Source of the DNA: Spirochaetaceae bacterium
Lineage (GTDB): Bacteria > Spirochaetota > Spirochaetia > Treponematales > Rectinemataceae
NCBI GenBank assembly: GCA_025356015.1
Contig: JANXYO010000109.1
Span: 1 to 64,000 of the forward strand
Length of the DNA: 64,000 nt
Reading direction: 5' to 3'
Positions within the stretch are counted from its first letter, which is position 1. Every line of letters starts with the position of its first letter. The notes beneath the pieces were generated by a model. The model was given only the letters and a program-made list of their open reading frames with translations. It ran no database searches and was not told the origin of the DNA. Below, piece after piece: positions 8,904 through 18,380 of the stretch. Position numbers and translations under genes: made by a program.

Positions 8904-11420
8904 ATGGGAGAGAAGAGGGGTTTCATCGTGGCGGCATGGGAGGAGAGAGGGAGTCCCGGGGTCCGGGTGGGGGGCGGGGTACAGAGACAGAGACGCCACC
9001 TCTTTTCGGGCAGGCTTGAGGATGGCCGGAGTTTCGCCGCCATCAGGAAGGCGCCGCCCCCCGCTGTCCTTGTGGCCGCCCGCGATGCCCCGGCAGCGGC
9101 CGCGCTGCTGTCTGACTCCCTCTGCGCAGGGTTGCGGCTTGACAGCGATGCCTGGACAGACATGGCCGGGGCCGCCCTGCTGCGCATCTCACTGCCCGAA
9201 GGCAGCCTCTCCCGGGCCGAAGGGCTGCTGACCCGCTCCGGCATAGCCCCCGCCGGCCGGGAGCGCATGAGGGCCGACGAGACCCTCGCGTCCATGGGGA
9301 TACGCGGTCCGGTCAGCCTCAGGGGTGAGGAGGTCGAAGGTAAGCGCGTCGACATAGTCTTCATCGAACCCGAGCTCGAGCCTGCCGCTCTCGAGGTGGA
9401 GCTCGGCTGGCTCGCCATCGACATCGAGACCGACCTCGAGGAGAGGGTGGTGGCGGCCTCGCTCGCCGGGGCAGGCGGGGAGGGCGAGGTGCTTTTCTGG
9501 GGGCCAGAGCTTGGCTCGCCGGGCATAAGCTGCTTCGGTGACGAGGCAGGACTCCTCGCCGCCCTCTCCCGGCGCATCGTCGAGAGGGATCCGGACGTGC
9601 TCACCGGCTGGAATGTCGCCGACTTCGACCTGCGAGTGCTCGCGACGCGTTTTGCGGCGAAGGGCCTCCTCTTCGACGCGGGGAGGACCAGGGAGGGTGC
9701 CGGACTCGTCGAGGGGAGGAACGGATCGACGTCGTTCAACCTGCCCGGGAGGGCCGTGCTCGACGGCCTGCGGCTCATGCGCGGTTCCGGCCAGCGTTAC
9801 GACGACCTCTCCCTCGAGACCGTCGCAAGGAATGTCCTTGGGGAGGGAAAGAGCGTCGCCGCCCGCGGCGAGGCCAAGCTCGAGGAGCTCGAACGGCTGA
9901 GGCGTGAGGAGCCCGTGGCCTTCTGCTCCTACTGCCTGCGGGACTCCGAGCTCGTACTGCGCATCCTCGCCAAGACAGGCCTGGACAGGCTAACCGCGAA
10001 GCGCGCTGCCCTCACGGGGGTTTCCCTCGACATGGCCTGGACAAGCATCCCCGCATTCGAGCGGATCTACGGCTCGGAGCTCCGTGCGAGACGCATCGTA
10101 GCCCCTGAGCGCCAGGAGGCCGAGGTCTCGGGCGCGGCGGGGGGAACCGTTCTCGACCCCGCGACGGGCCTTTATCCCAACGTCCTGGTCTTCGACTTCC
10201 GGAGCCTCTATCCCTCGATCATGCGGACCTTCAACGTCGATCCCCTGGCACATGCCCGCGCCGAGGGTGGCCGATCCGAGACAATCGCGCCGCCTGAGCC
10301 CGGTGAAGAGCAGATCGCCGCTCGGGGCGAGCGATCTGCAGCTATCGCGTCAAGGATGCAGGCGATAGCGGCGCCCAACGGGGCCTGGTTCTCCCGCGAC
10401 AGGGGGATCATGCCGAGCATCATCGAGCGATATGCGGAACAGCGCGAGCTTGCGATCGCCTCGGGCGATGACACTGCGGCATATGTCTACAAGATCCTGC
10501 AGAATTCCTTCTACGGTGTCCTGGGAGCGGGCAGCTGCCGTTACGCCCGCACAGAGCTCGCGGGAGCCATTACATCCTTTGGAAGGAAATTCCTCCTCAA
10601 GGCCCGCGACTTCTTCGAGGCGAAGGGCATGAGGGTCCTCTACGGCGATACGGATTCAGTCTTTGTCCTCTCGGGCTTTGGCGACGGGGCCGGACAGGAG
10701 GAGCTCATGGCCCTGGGCTCGCGCTGTGCGCAGGAGCTCAACGCAGAAATCTCGCGGGACATCGATGAGGAATATTCCCTGCCTTCCTTCCTGAGGATCC
10801 GCTGCGAAAAGGCCTATCGGCGCTTCCTGATCCCGCGGCTCAAGTCGGATCCAGCCCTCTTCGAGTCCCAGGGCGATGGCGTCCCCGGCAGGGGAAGGGC
10901 CAAGGGATACGCGGGACTATTGCTTGGCGACGAGGGGCCTGCCGTCGTGGAGGTGAAGGGAATGGAGGCGGCGCGAAGCGATTTCACCCCCCTCGCCCGG
11001 CGCTTCCAGATCGAGCTTCTTGGCCTTGTTTTCGCGGGCGGAGGCGAGGAGGAGCTCGGCGGCTTCTGCCGGGAAACCGTCCTGGCCCTGCGCGCCGGCC
11101 GTCTCGACGAGGAGCTCGTGTACCGCAAGTCCCTTCGAAGGCCGGCCCAGGACTATGTCTCCGAGACCCCCCAGGTAAGGGCCGCGAGACTCCTGGGCTG
11201 GACGGGGAGGCGGGGCCGGGTATCGTATGTCGTGACCTCGGCCGGCCCCGAGCCCCTTGAGCGGCGCACTGGAGCGAGGATGGACTACGAGCACTATGTG
11301 GTCCACCAGCTCCTGCCGATCGCCCGCTCCATCGCCGATGTCCTGCCCAGGGAGCCCGGCCGCTTTGTCGACGCGGGGTCCTGGTTCTCAGACAGGCCCC
11401 AGCTCGAGCTAAGGTTTTAG
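8904..11420 (+). CDS. polB: DNA polymerase II (family B DNA polymerase)
   Basis: 838 residues from ATG 8904; longer readings would run into the divergent GGDEF gene. Exonuclease motifs are in order: LAIDIETD near residue 170 (Exo I), LTGWNVADFDLRVL near 233 (Exo II) and YCLRDSELVL near 343 (Exo III). Polymerase motifs follow: DFRSLYPSI (A) near 431, KILQNSFYGVLG (B) near 529, YGDTDSVF (C) near 579 and KAYRRFLIPR. All catalytic Asp/Glu residues are intact, so proofreading and synthesis should both work. In E. coli the orthologue restarts damaged forks under SOS control; I see no recognisable LexA box in the 97-bp divergent gap, but spirochaete boxes are not something I can recognise reliably. 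Confidence 0.93.
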   Translation: MGEKRGFIVAAWEERGSPGVRVGGGVQRQRRHLFSGRLEDGRSFAAIRKAPPPAVLVAARDAPAAAALLSDSLCAGLRLDSDAWTDMAGAALLRISLPEGSLSRAEGLLTRSGIAPAGRERMRADETLASMGIRGPVSLRGEEVEGKRVDIVFIEPELEPAALEVELGWLAIDIETDLEERVVAASLAGAGGEGEVLFWGPELGSPGISCFGDEAGLLAALSRRIVERDPDVLTGWNVADFDLRVLATRFAAKGLLFDAGRTREGAGLVEGRNGSTSFNLPGRAVLDGLRLMRGSGQRYDDLSLETVARNVLGEGKSVAARGEAKLEELERLRREEPVAFCSYCLRDSELVLRILAKTGLDRLTAKRAALTGVSLDMAWTSIPAFERIYGSELRARRIVAPERQEAEVSGAAGGTVLDPATGLYPNVLVFDFRSLYPSIMRTFNVDPLAHARAEGGRSETIAPPEPGEEQIAARGERSAAIASRMQAIAAPNGAWFSRDRGIMPSIIERYAEQRELAIASGDDTAAYVYKILQNSFYGVLGAGSCRYARTELAGAITSFGRKFLLKARDFFEAKGMRVLYGDTDSVFVLSGFGDGAGQEELMALGSRCAQELNAEISRDIDEEYSLPSFLRIRCEKAYRRFLIPRLKSDPALFESQGDGVPGRGRAKGYAGLLLGDEGPAVVEVKGMEAARSDFTPLARRFQIELLGLVFAGGGEEELGGFCRETVLALRAGRLDEELVYRKSLRRPAQDYVSETPQVRAARLLGWTGRRGRVSYVVTSAGPEPLERRTGARMDYEHYVVHQLLPIARSIADVLPREPGRFVDAGSWFSDRPQLELRF

Positions 11421-11480
11421 TTGAGAATGGGGGCTTGAGGGCGGCCGCAGTGCCTGCCGAAAGAAACACTTAAGAGACAT

Positions 11481-11503
11481 TGACTTAGTCACTTCGATAT
11501 AAT
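11481..11503 (+). promoter_or_regulatory. Efflux operon promoter: -10 box with upstream palindrome
   Basis: A perfect TATAAT lies at 11498-11503. Just upstream is the perfect palindrome TGACT-T-AGTCA (11481-11491), placed 6 bases before the -10 where the spacer and -35 should be. No good -35 exists at standard spacing. This suggests a repressor operator (TetR/MarR-like) occupying the promoter. The predicted transcript start (about 11510) supports ATG 11525 as the tolC start. Confidence 0.55.
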
Positions 11504-11524
11504 GTGCAAGAAATGCGAGGAACA

Positions 11525-13018
11525 ATGAACGAAAACCGGAAAATGCGCCTGGCGGCTTCGCTGGTGCTGCTCGGCTTCCTGGGCCTCGGCCTCGAGGCTC
11601 AGGAAGCCGCCCAGCCGTCTGCGGCCGCGCAGGTTCCACCAGGCCAGGCCGCGCAACCGCCAGAGTTGCCGGTGCTCAGCCTCCAGCAGGCGATCGACCT
11701 GGCCCTCTCCACCGGCGACGACATGAAGGTGATCCAGGGTGGCCTGGATGCGGCACGGGCCCAGCATGCCCTGAACCTTTCCAAGAACGCCTACTCCCTG
11801 TCCGCGAACGGAGGCTACGGCCTCACCGACTATTTTGGGGCCGCGACCGACCTCAAGTCGGCCTTTGGCAGCAGCGCCCTGCCGGGAATTGGCCAGAATG
11901 TCCAGGCTGGTCTCTCCCTTGTGCAAGGCACCCAGTCCTCCTCGAGCCCCAACTCGAGGATCAGCCTGACGGCGACCCCCACATTGCCTTCGGCGATGAA
12001 CGGCCCCGCCAACACAAGTGTGGCGGTCTCCCTGAGCCAGAACCTCTGGGACGGCTATGCCGGCGGCCAGACCAAGGCACTCGTTGACAAGAGCCTCATC
12101 ACCCTCCAGGGCAAGAGCCTCGCCGCGGTGCAGGGCAAGTCGGCCGTGGTCGCGAAGGTGAAGCAGGCCTACATCACCGCCCTGACGGCCCAGCGCACGC
12201 TCGCGCTGCGCCGCAGCATCCTGGAGAAGCAGAACGCCCTCCTCAAGCAGTTCCAGACCATCTACGACCTCAAGCAGGCGAGCGCCATCGACCTGCTCAA
12301 CGCCCAGATCAATGCCCGGAGCGCGGCCCTTGATGTGAGGAGCTCCGAGCACGACCTGAGCCTGGCCCTTCAAAGGCTGGGGAATACCGTCAACTATCCC
12401 GGCGTGAGCGGCTTCCAAATCGAGGAGCTCCAATCACCTGTCCTTCCCGCCTCCTCCCTCGACGAGGCGATAGGGATTGGGTTCAAGAACCGCCTCGATA
12501 TCGCGCAGGTCGCATTGAACCGCCGCTCGAGCCAGATCGACCTCGTGATCGCGAAGGCGAGCATCCTACCCGGCATTGGCCTCACCGGCGGCCTGAACCT
12601 GAACATCCCCGAGGGAAGCACAAGCGCCAACGCGAAATCAGCCTCCCTCGGCGTCAAGATCGCCATGCCCATCCTCGACGCGGGCGCCGCGAAGGGCCAG
12701 ATCGATTCGGCGAGCTCACAGCTGGGGATCTACGACGCCCAGATCGCCCAGCTCCAGAAGAGCATCACCGCCGATATCAGGGACGCGTATGAATCCGTCC
12801 TGATCCAGGCCGACAGAGTCGATCTCGCGAAGCAGAACATGAACCTCTTCGACGCCCGCTTCGAGGTGGCCAAGGCCCAGAACGCGGGAGGCACGATGTC
12901 CAACCAGGACCTCTTCCAGGCATCACTCGACGCCGCTAACGCCGATGTCTCGTATGCCAATGCGCAGAATACCTATCTTCTCGCCGTCGTGCAGCTGCAG
13001 ACGGCGATGGGACTCTAG
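11525..13018 (+). CDS. TolC-family outer-membrane efflux channel
   Basis: 497 residues from ATG 11525 (GAGG four bases upstream; the upstream GTG 11504 would precede the predicted transcript start). A signal peptide (MRLAASLVLLGFLGLGLEA) is followed by a Gln/Ala/Pro-rich linker and two OEP repeats typical of TolC: long helices such as LSLQQAIDLALSTGDDMKVIQGGLDAARAQ and, in the second half, LDEAIGIGFKNRLDIAQVALNRRSSQIDL. It forms the trimeric exit duct spanning outer membrane and periplasm. It leads the three-gene efflux operon; the adaptor gene starts 8 bases after its stop. Confidence 0.9.
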   Translation: MNENRKMRLAASLVLLGFLGLGLEAQEAAQPSAAAQVPPGQAAQPPELPVLSLQQAIDLALSTGDDMKVIQGGLDAARAQHALNLSKNAYSLSANGGYGLTDYFGAATDLKSAFGSSALPGIGQNVQAGLSLVQGTQSSSSPNSRISLTATPTLPSAMNGPANTSVAVSLSQNLWDGYAGGQTKALVDKSLITLQGKSLAAVQGKSAVVAKVKQAYITALTAQRTLALRRSILEKQNALLKQFQTIYDLKQASAIDLLNAQINARSAALDVRSSEHDLSLALQRLGNTVNYPGVSGFQIEELQSPVLPASSLDEAIGIGFKNRLDIAQVALNRRSSQIDLVIAKASILPGIGLTGGLNLNIPEGSTSANAKSASLGVKIAMPILDAGAAKGQIDSASSQLGIYDAQIAQLQKSITADIRDAYESVLIQADRVDLAKQNMNLFDARFEVAKAQNAGGTMSNQDLFQASLDAANADVSYANAQNTYLLAVVQLQTAMGL

Positions 13019-13026
13019 GAGCGGAA

Positions 13027-14703
13027 ATGAAGTCACCACGGTCAATATCAGGAAGCCGGCAAATCGTTCTCATGGCGGCCCTCCTGCTCCTTGCGCTGGG
13101 CCTCGAGGGCTGTGGGAACAAGCAGCCCGCAGCCGCCCAGGCCGGCGGCTCCCAGCAGGGAACGGCAACTCAGGCCGGAAGCCCAGGCAGCGCAGCCCAG
13201 ACGGGCGGGACTCAGGGGAACGGGGCTGCCGGTGGCCGCAGGGCCGCCGTGGTGCCCGTCCAGGCGGCGGCTGTCCACCTCGGCCTCCTTTCCGCCGACC
13301 GCGACACGGCCGGAGTCGTGACCCCGACCATCTCGAGCCAGGTCGCAGCCCAGGTGGCTGGCGTAGTGCTCAGGCTGGCCCGGCTCCCCGGAGACTGGGT
13401 CAAGACGGGCGAGGTCGTGATCCAGCTCGACGACTCCCAGCTCAAACTGAGCCTGGCGAACGCCCAGGCCGCGCTTGAGAACGCCAAGATCAACCTGGCG
13501 ATAGGCCAGGACAACGTCGACACCGCGAACCCCAAGCTCGCCTTCCAGGTGCAATCGGCCCAGTCGGCCCTCTCCTCGGCCCAGAAGACCTACGACTCCC
13601 AGAAGGCCCTGTACGCCCTCGGCGGCATATCGGCCTCCCAGCTGGATTCGGCCTCGAGCAACCTCTCCCAGGCCCAGGCCAACCTTGAGGCCGCGAAGAG
13701 CGCCCTCACCCAGAACCAGAAATCGGGGGACCAGACCATCGCCCAGCTCCGGCTCCAGGTCACCCAGGCGACCAACCAGCTCCAGCAGGCCCAGCTCAGC
13801 CTCCAGTACGCCTCGATCAGGGCGCCCTTCGGGGGACAGATCTCGGCCATCAACGTCCAGCCGGGCATGTACGTGAGCCTCAACACCCCCGCCTTCACCC
13901 TGGTGAGCGAGGCCAAGCAGGTATCCTTCAGCGTCTCGCCCTCTGACGCGCCAGCGATGCCCCTCGGCTCCGTCCTTTCCTACGAGTTCGGCGGCAAATC
14001 CTATCCGGTCAAGGTCTCCCAGTCCCCGTCCGCCCCGATCAACGGGGTGGTGCCCATGGTCGCGGTTCCGACTGCTTCCTTCCCCCTGCCCTTCGGGACG
14101 GTGGGAAATGTCAGCTATCTGGTCGGGCTCGCGCGCGGCGCCCTCGTGCCCATCGCGTCGCTTGACTCCCTTGAGAACCAGAACTTCGTCTATACGATCG
14201 TCAACAACAGGGCCCAGCCGCGCAACGTCACGATCATCAACGAGTCGGGGATCACCGCCGCTGTCAGCGGCCTGGAGGAAGGGGCCGTCGTCGTAATCAG
14301 CCCGCCTCCGGGTCTCCTTCCCGGGTCCCAGGTGCAGGTGGTGGCCTCGGGGCCCGCCATGCAGGGGAACGGCGGGGGGGCACAGGGCGGCCAGGCACCC
14401 GGCGGACAGGTCCAGGGACCAGGGGGCCAGGGCCAGAGCCCTGCTCCTGGCGCCGGAGCGGGGGGACAGAGTCCTGGTGCCCAGCGCGGAACAGGGTCCT
14501 ACAGGGGAAGCGGGCAGCCCGGACAGGCCACGCCACAGGCCGGTGGCAGCCAGGCCCCGGCCCAGCCCAATGGGGCCCAGCGCGGCAAGCGCGCAGCCGG
14601 CCCAGCCGCCCAGGGTGGCGGGACCCAGGCGCCCGGCACGATCCCCGTCCCGGCCCAGGGTGGGAGCGACGGGAGCCAGACGCCGCAGGCGGGAAAGCAA
14701 TGA
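13027..14703 (+). CDS. RND/HlyD-type periplasmic adaptor lipoprotein with Gly/Gln-rich tail
   Basis: 558 residues. A lipoprotein signal ends LALGLEGCGNK, so Cys would be acylated. The biotinyl-lipoyl and barrel halves of an HlyD/AcrA adaptor are seen around VVLRLARLPGDWVKTGEVVIQLDD and APFGGQISAINVQPGMYVSL, separated by a long coiled coil rich in Gln/Ala/Ser (about residues 140-260). After residue 440 the protein departs from the family: about 115 residues of Gly, Gln, Ala and Pro without hydrophobic core, giving roughly 150 residues more than a normal AcrA. The stop overlaps the pump start (ATGA at 14700-14703). It bridges pump and TolC channel. Confidence 0.9.
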   Translation: MKSPRSISGSRQIVLMAALLLLALGLEGCGNKQPAAAQAGGSQQGTATQAGSPGSAAQTGGTQGNGAAGGRRAAVVPVQAAAVHLGLLSADRDTAGVVTPTISSQVAAQVAGVVLRLARLPGDWVKTGEVVIQLDDSQLKLSLANAQAALENAKINLAIGQDNVDTANPKLAFQVQSAQSALSSAQKTYDSQKALYALGGISASQLDSASSNLSQAQANLEAAKSALTQNQKSGDQTIAQLRLQVTQATNQLQQAQLSLQYASIRAPFGGQISAINVQPGMYVSLNTPAFTLVSEAKQVSFSVSPSDAPAMPLGSVLSYEFGGKSYPVKVSQSPSAPINGVVPMVAVPTASFPLPFGTVGNVSYLVGLARGALVPIASLDSLENQNFVYTIVNNRAQPRNVTIINESGITAAVSGLEEGAVVVISPPPGLLPGSQVQVVASGPAMQGNGGGAQGGQAPGGQVQGPGGQGQSPAPGAGAGGQSPGAQRGTGSYRGSGQPGQATPQAGGSQAPAQPNGAQRGKRAAGPAAQGGGTQAPGTIPVPAQGGSDGSQTPQAGKQ

Positions 14704-17700
14704 GCAAGGTACGCGACTTCGAGACCCAGGTGTTCAACCGGGTCAACCCGGCTATCAGGTTCTCGGTCACCCGATACGTCCTCGCGATCGGCATATTCGT
14801 CGCCATCGTGGCCTTCGGCCTGGTGAGCGCGCTCAGCCTCGGCGTCGACCTCCTGCCCTCGATCAATATCCCGGTCGTCAACATCCAGACCTCCTATCCC
14901 GGCTCGGGTCCCAGCGTCATCGACCAGCAGGTGACCCAGGTCATCGAAAACGCGGTTTCGACCATCGCGAACATCACGGACATCAACTCCACAAGTTCGC
15001 TCAACTCAAGCAGGGTCACTGTCTCCTTCGACCCGAGCACCGACAAGAACGCAGTGCTGCAGCAGGTTGCCGCCCTGGTGAACGCGACAGTCAGGCGCCT
15101 GCCCACCGGGATCCAGCCGCCCGTCGTGCGCAGCTTCGACGCCAACGCCCAGCCCGTTCTCCAGTTCGGTGTCTCCGGCGGGGGACAGGCCCTCTCGACG
15201 GTTTCCGACTACATCCAGAACAGCCTGGCCCCCATGCTCGAGCGCGTCGACGGGGTGGCCAACATCACCTTCAATGGAGCCCCAACCAGGCAGTTCAACG
15301 TGATGCTCAATCCCGGGAAGCTCAAGTTCTACAACCTCAACGCCACCCAGGTGGTGACAGCGATCACCGGCGCGGCGATCAACCAGCCTATCGGCACCAT
15401 CACGACCCAGAACAATTCCCTCACCTTCGCGACCCAGAACGTCCCCGCGGACACCGATGCCATCAAGAGGATACTGGTGGACGCGACCCGCGGCCTGGCG
15501 GTCGGCGACCTGGCGATCGTCCGAGACTCCTCGGTGGACCAGGACTATGTCCGCGTGAACGGTGAGCCCGTCGTCCTCGTCTCGATCCAGAGGACGACCG
15601 ACTCGAACTCGGTGGCCGTCGTCGACGGGGTCAAGAAGCTCCTTGCCACCGCCCAGATACCGACGGGCTACAGGGTCATCGTCAGCAGCGACAGCACGGG
15701 CCCGATCAGGGCTTCGATCGATTCGACCTTCAAGGAGCTCTTCCTCACCCTCCTCGTTGTCGGCATCATCATCCTGCTCTTCCTTGGCAAGCCGAACACG
15801 GCCTTCTCCGTCATCCTGGCCGTGCCCATAGCCCTTGCCGCCTCTCCCGTCCTGTACAAGCTCGCCGGATTCTCCTTCAACCTGGTTTCCCTCCTCGCCA
15901 TGGTCATAGCGATCGGAATAGTCGTCGACGACTCCATAGTCGTGGCGGAGAACGTCGAGCGTTACCGCAAGATGGGCTTCACCCTAAAGGAGTCTGTCCT
16001 CAAAGGGGCGAGCGAGGTCTTCAGCGCCGTCGTCGCGGCGACCCTGTCCCTGCTCTCGGTGCTCCTGCCGGTGAGCTTCATGGGCGGCTTCATTGGCCGT
16101 TACCTGATGCAGTTCTCGCTTGGCCTCGCAGCAGCGGTCGCCTTTTCCCTGCTCGAGGCGGTGCTCTTCCTGACAGTGCGCCTGGCATACACGCCCGACA
16201 CCAGCGACCTCCACTGGAAGGACTTCCTGCGCAGTTTCGGCCGCCTTCCCGAGGCCTTTCGCTGGGGACTCAGGGTCTGGAAGAAGGGCCCTGCCGTCCT
16301 CCTCGCCATCGCCATCACCATCGGCCTCCTCGTGACCAAGCGCTATGTCCTCCTGCCAAGCCTCCTGTCGTATCCACTCGCCCTGGGCGTCCTCAACTAC
16401 GTAATCTTCATGGGCCTGAGCCTCTTCGAGTCGATCACCGAGGTCCTCCATGGATGGACCGAGCGGGGCCTCGAGGCCATACGGGGAGGCTACGTGCGCC
16501 TCCTCGGGAAGATGCTGCCGAAGAGCGCCATCGTCCTCGCCTCCGCGGCGATCTTCCTCGGGGCCATCGCCGTCCTAGTCGTGCCGCACATCGCCTTCAG
16601 CTTCGTGCCCAACTCCGACTCGGGCACCATGCAGGTCAATGTCCGCTTCCCGCCGGGGACCTCGCAGAATTACGCTAACCAGGCGGCCGCCAAGGTCGAG
16701 GCCTTCCTGGAGACCAAGAGCGAGGTGGTATCGGTGCAGTCACAAGTGAGCAACGGGGTCGAGGAGCAGCTCCTCCTCGTGCCCGTGGGTCAGAGACCCA
16801 GCGTCTTCAAGCTCGCCCAGACCTACAGGGGCCTCCTCCAGGGCGTCCTGCGCGACTTCCCCTCGGCCCGGATCTCGGTGGGCTCGGGCGGAGGCGGCCC
16901 CGGGAATTTCGGTGGCAGCTCGATTCAGCTCAGCATGGTCGCGCCCAGCCTCGACCTCCTGCTGCAGCGCAACGCGGCCATCGTCTCGGCTATCCAGCAG
17001 AATCCCTATGTGGCCGACCTGACCTCGAGCCTCTCCGATACGAGCCTCGAGCAGGACTTCATACCCGATCCCGCGAAGCTCAAGGGGACGGGCATCACCA
17101 CGGCGACCGTCGCGAACACCCTGCAGACTTATACCACCGGCACCCAGGCCTCCAACGTCGTGACGGGGGGGCTCGGCTACCCGATCATGGTGAAGATTGA
17201 CCCCACGGCCCTCGCCGGGGGACAGACCCTCCTCGACCTACCCGTCTATTCGACCCAGCTGCTCACGAGCCTGCAGATTGGCCAGCTGGGCACTTTCGTC
17301 CTGAACGAGAAGCCAACCTCGATCTCCCGCTACAACCGCCAGTACACCGGCTCGCTCAACATCAACCTCAAGCCCACGGCGCCCACGGCGCTGGAGATGC
17401 AGACCATGATCGTGGCCGACCTCAAGGACAGGGGCCTGCTCGCCGACGGGCTCGCCATCACCACGAACAGCCGTTTCGGCGCGGTAGCCCTGGCCGGCCA
17501 GCTCGCGAGCACCGGATGGCAGGTCTTCCTCCTCGCCTTTTTCCTCGCCTACCTGGTCATGGCCGCGCAGTTCAACTCCTGGCGCTACCCGGTCTACCTT
17601 CTCCTGCCTGTTCCCCTGGCCATCATCGGCGCCCTCCTCCTTGTCTGGATCGTGGGCGGAGGGCTCGATATCTTCGGCCTAATGGGCATGCTCATGCTCA

Positions 17701-18248
17701 TCGGACTGTCGGCGAAAAACGCCATCCTCTACCTCGACTTTGTCGTGGAACGCCTGGGAAAGATGCCCCTGCGCGACGCCCTCGTCGACGCCGCCAGGCT
17801 GCGTTTCAGGCCCATCGTCATGACGACCCTCACCGTCCTCGTGATCAGCTTCCCCCTCGTCCTGTCCAATGGCCAGGGTTCTGAGTTCGGGCAGCGCATG
17901 GGCCTCGTCATGTTCGGTGGCATCGTGTTCTCGGCCATCCTGACCTTTTTCGTGGTCCCTGCGGCCTTCTTCCAGTTCGAGCAAGGCCGGCAGGTCAGGC
18001 TCGACGCGAACAAGGATGAGATAGACCATGCCTGCGAGGATGTCGAGCGCGGCATCATGCCTCCCGGCATGGAGCTTGAGGCCGGAGATTGCGCTCCGGG
18101 CCTGGCTCTCTCCCCGGGAGTCGTGGTTGTGGAGAAAGCCGCCGAGTCCGCACCGGTCCACCCGGTCAGGGATGAGGCTCCACGGAAGCGACGCGCGTCC
18201 CTTGGAAGCGGCAGGGAATCCGGGGAGGATGATGAATACGGAATTTGA
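14700..18248 (+). CDS. RND multidrug/solute efflux pump (AcrB/HAE1-like permease)
   Basis: 1182 residues, longer than the usual 1030-1050. Family landmarks: the N-terminal TM and porter start PSINIPVVNIQTSYPGSGP, the TM4 proton-relay pair in GIVVDDSIVVAENVERY, and the TM10 lysine in GLSAKNAILYLDFVVERLG. Substrate moves from periplasm or inner leaflet to TolC using proton influx. The extra length lies in two places: a central insert of about 80 residues with extra hydrophobic runs (AVLLAIAITIGLLV, YPLALGVLNYVIFMGLSLF) between the two halves, and a charged C-terminal tail of about 90 residues. Substrate cannot be predicted. Confidence 0.92.
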   Translation: MSKVRDFETQVFNRVNPAIRFSVTRYVLAIGIFVAIVAFGLVSALSLGVDLLPSINIPVVNIQTSYPGSGPSVIDQQVTQVIENAVSTIANITDINSTSSLNSSRVTVSFDPSTDKNAVLQQVAALVNATVRRLPTGIQPPVVRSFDANAQPVLQFGVSGGGQALSTVSDYIQNSLAPMLERVDGVANITFNGAPTRQFNVMLNPGKLKFYNLNATQVVTAITGAAINQPIGTITTQNNSLTFATQNVPADTDAIKRILVDATRGLAVGDLAIVRDSSVDQDYVRVNGEPVVLVSIQRTTDSNSVAVVDGVKKLLATAQIPTGYRVIVSSDSTGPIRASIDSTFKELFLTLLVVGIIILLFLGKPNTAFSVILAVPIALAASPVLYKLAGFSFNLVSLLAMVIAIGIVVDDSIVVAENVERYRKMGFTLKESVLKGASEVFSAVVAATLSLLSVLLPVSFMGGFIGRYLMQFSLGLAAAVAFSLLEAVLFLTVRLAYTPDTSDLHWKDFLRSFGRLPEAFRWGLRVWKKGPAVLLAIAITIGLLVTKRYVLLPSLLSYPLALGVLNYVIFMGLSLFESITEVLHGWTERGLEAIRGGYVRLLGKMLPKSAIVLASAAIFLGAIAVLVVPHIAFSFVPNSDSGTMQVNVRFPPGTSQNYANQAAAKVEAFLETKSEVVSVQSQVSNGVEEQLLLVPVGQRPSVFKLAQTYRGLLQGVLRDFPSARISVGSGGGGPGNFGGSSIQLSMVAPSLDLLLQRNAAIVSAIQQNPYVADLTSSLSDTSLEQDFIPDPAKLKGTGITTATVANTLQTYTTGTQASNVVTGGLGYPIMVKIDPTALAGGQTLLDLPVYSTQLLTSLQIGQLGTFVLNEKPTSISRYNRQYTGSLNINLKPTAPTALEMQTMIVADLKDRGLLADGLAITTNSRFGAVALAGQLASTGWQVFLLAFFLAYLVMAAQFNSWRYPVYLLLPVPLAIIGALLLVWIVGGGLDIFGLMGMLMLIGLSAKNAILYLDFVVERLGKMPLRDALVDAARLRFRPIVMTTLTVLVISFPLVLSNGQGSEFGQRMGLVMFGGIVFSAILTFFVVPAAFFQFEQGRQVRLDANKDEIDHACEDVERGIMPPGMELEAGDCAPGLALSPGVVVVEKAAESAPVHPVRDEAPRKRRASLGSGRESGEDDEYGI

Positions 18249-18294
18249 CCGCTTTGGCGCAGCGATTCTGTCTAGCGAATTTGGCCAGGGGTGC

Positions 18295-18351
18295 TATACT
18301 CTGGCCCATAGAAACCGGAGCGACAGAACCTAGACGCCGGCGAGCGCCGGC
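18295..18351 (+). promoter_or_regulatory. Possible promoter and leader hairpin before a small gene
   Basis: TATACT at 18295-18300 could be a -10 box (no good -35 at standard spacing). About 36 bases later a GC hairpin (GCCGGC at 18336-18341 with GCCGGC at 18346-18351) lies in the leader of the 66-codon gene. It may also act as a weak terminator for the efflux operon; there is no clear U-tract. Confidence 0.3.
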
Positions 18352-18380
18352 TTCAGCTTTAAAAATAGGAAGAGGGCATC

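Noticed and set aside
13048-14700. 550-codon open frame antisense to the adaptor gene
   Set aside because: It mirrors a GC-rich gene in the antiphase; composition is Arg/Gly/His/Leu-rich without any domain, while the plus strand has a complete HlyD with lipoprotein signal.
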